This document shows, one piece after another, positions 63,753 to 64,000 of a stretch of 64,000 bases of DNA; the stretch's first letter is position 1, and each line of letters begins with the position of its first letter. This DNA comes from Chthoniobacteraceae bacterium (GTDB lineage Bacteria > Verrucomicrobiota > Verrucomicrobiia > Chthoniobacterales > Chthoniobacteraceae). The stretch spans positions 1 to 64,000 of the forward strand of contig JAQGOL010000024.1 of assembly GCA_028293625.1 (NCBI GenBank), written 5' to 3'. A program made the position numbers and the translations under genes. The notes under the pieces are model-generated. The model was not told where the DNA came from and ran no database searches. It saw only the letters and a list, made by a program, of their open reading frames with translations.

Positions 63753-64000
63753 GTCGAAAGAAAAAGGGGACGGCTCCGGTGTGGAGCGCGAGTCAAATAT
63801 GCGGGGTTGCCGATTTTTCATCTGAACGTCACCCAATCGCCTTGCGGGAAAATTGCCGTTCGAGGTGTCAAAGAGACAGCTTCCACGATAGAGCAGGGGG
63901 ATGAACCGGTTCCTCCCTCCTGCGTTTGATCTCCAGGCATTTGCGCGCCAAACCGTCCTGGCACTCGGGTTCGCTGTCGACATGCCACCGGAGGCTGCGG

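Noticed and set aside
1-64000. CRISPR arrays, prophage modules and rRNA genes
   Set aside because: Looked for evenly spaced repeats, phage structural genes and rRNA signatures; none seen.

Overview
The window looks like chromosome of a free-living bacterium of the Verrucomicrobiota (perhaps the Chthoniobacter/Spartobacteria side). This is inferred from the combination of exosortase and PEP-CTERM proteins, isolated prepilin-like proteins, very large LamG and Rhs secreted proteins, a GH88/MocA/GH1 sugar cluster and moderately high GC. No rRNA or marker gene settles the placement.

Layout. 1-484: 3' end of a REP-associated tyrosine transposase (RAYT). 1255-8627: mostly unlinked genes (general stress protein, SUV3-like helicase, DUF72 protein, von Willebrand A protein, small membrane proteins) separated by unusually long, apparently eroded gaps. 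8912-8982: tRNA-Gly. 9140-10506: a pseudopilin and a membrane protein. 10529-14349 (minus): a housekeeping block of CAP protein, pyrH, frr, a redoxin-like protein, a phosphoesterase and a PEP-CTERM protein. 14380-18851 (plus): cutA, then a translationally coupled pair consisting of a SIR2-like/TIR fusion and an nSTAND NTPase with a membrane segment and a TPR tail. 18856-23775: M29 aminopeptidase, hisC, a second PEP-CTERM protein and mnmE.

24483-36632 is the clearest accessory region. It holds a 1484-residue repeat/LamG protein, a 1907-residue Rhs protein whose AT-rich tip carries an HEFRH zinc-peptidase-like motif, a small lipoprotein that could be its immunity partner, and then REP-like repeats, a duplicated transposase 5' end and a full-length RAYT. 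37130-39943 holds two unrecognised minus-strand genes.

40665-46313 is a complete TolC/MacA/MacB-type export operon (outer-membrane factor, adaptor, ATPase, permease). It runs into a sugar/uronate cluster (SDR, GH88-like hydrolase, cupin, a 79-residue protein, MocA-type oxidoreductase, GH1 glycosidase; 46325-52114). 52306-54231 has a glycine-zipper lipoprotein, a VOC protein and fdhD. 54302-63752 is an envelope and glycan region: tandem GT4 glycosyltransferase, secreted protein, membrane glycosyltransferase with TPRs, pseudopilin, DUF2079 membrane protein, and an exosortase that is the likely processing enzyme for the PEP-CTERM proteins seen elsewhere in the window.

The best candidate for an undescribed system is the SIR2-like/TIR plus membrane-spanning STAND-TPR pair at 14818-18851. 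Its SIR2-like part appears to lack the catalytic Asn and His, leaving TIR as the probable effector. Its sensor half is predicted to lie across a membrane. Second is the Rhs tip and lipoprotein pair at 34192-35259. All functional assignments come from reading the sequence; no database search was possible.
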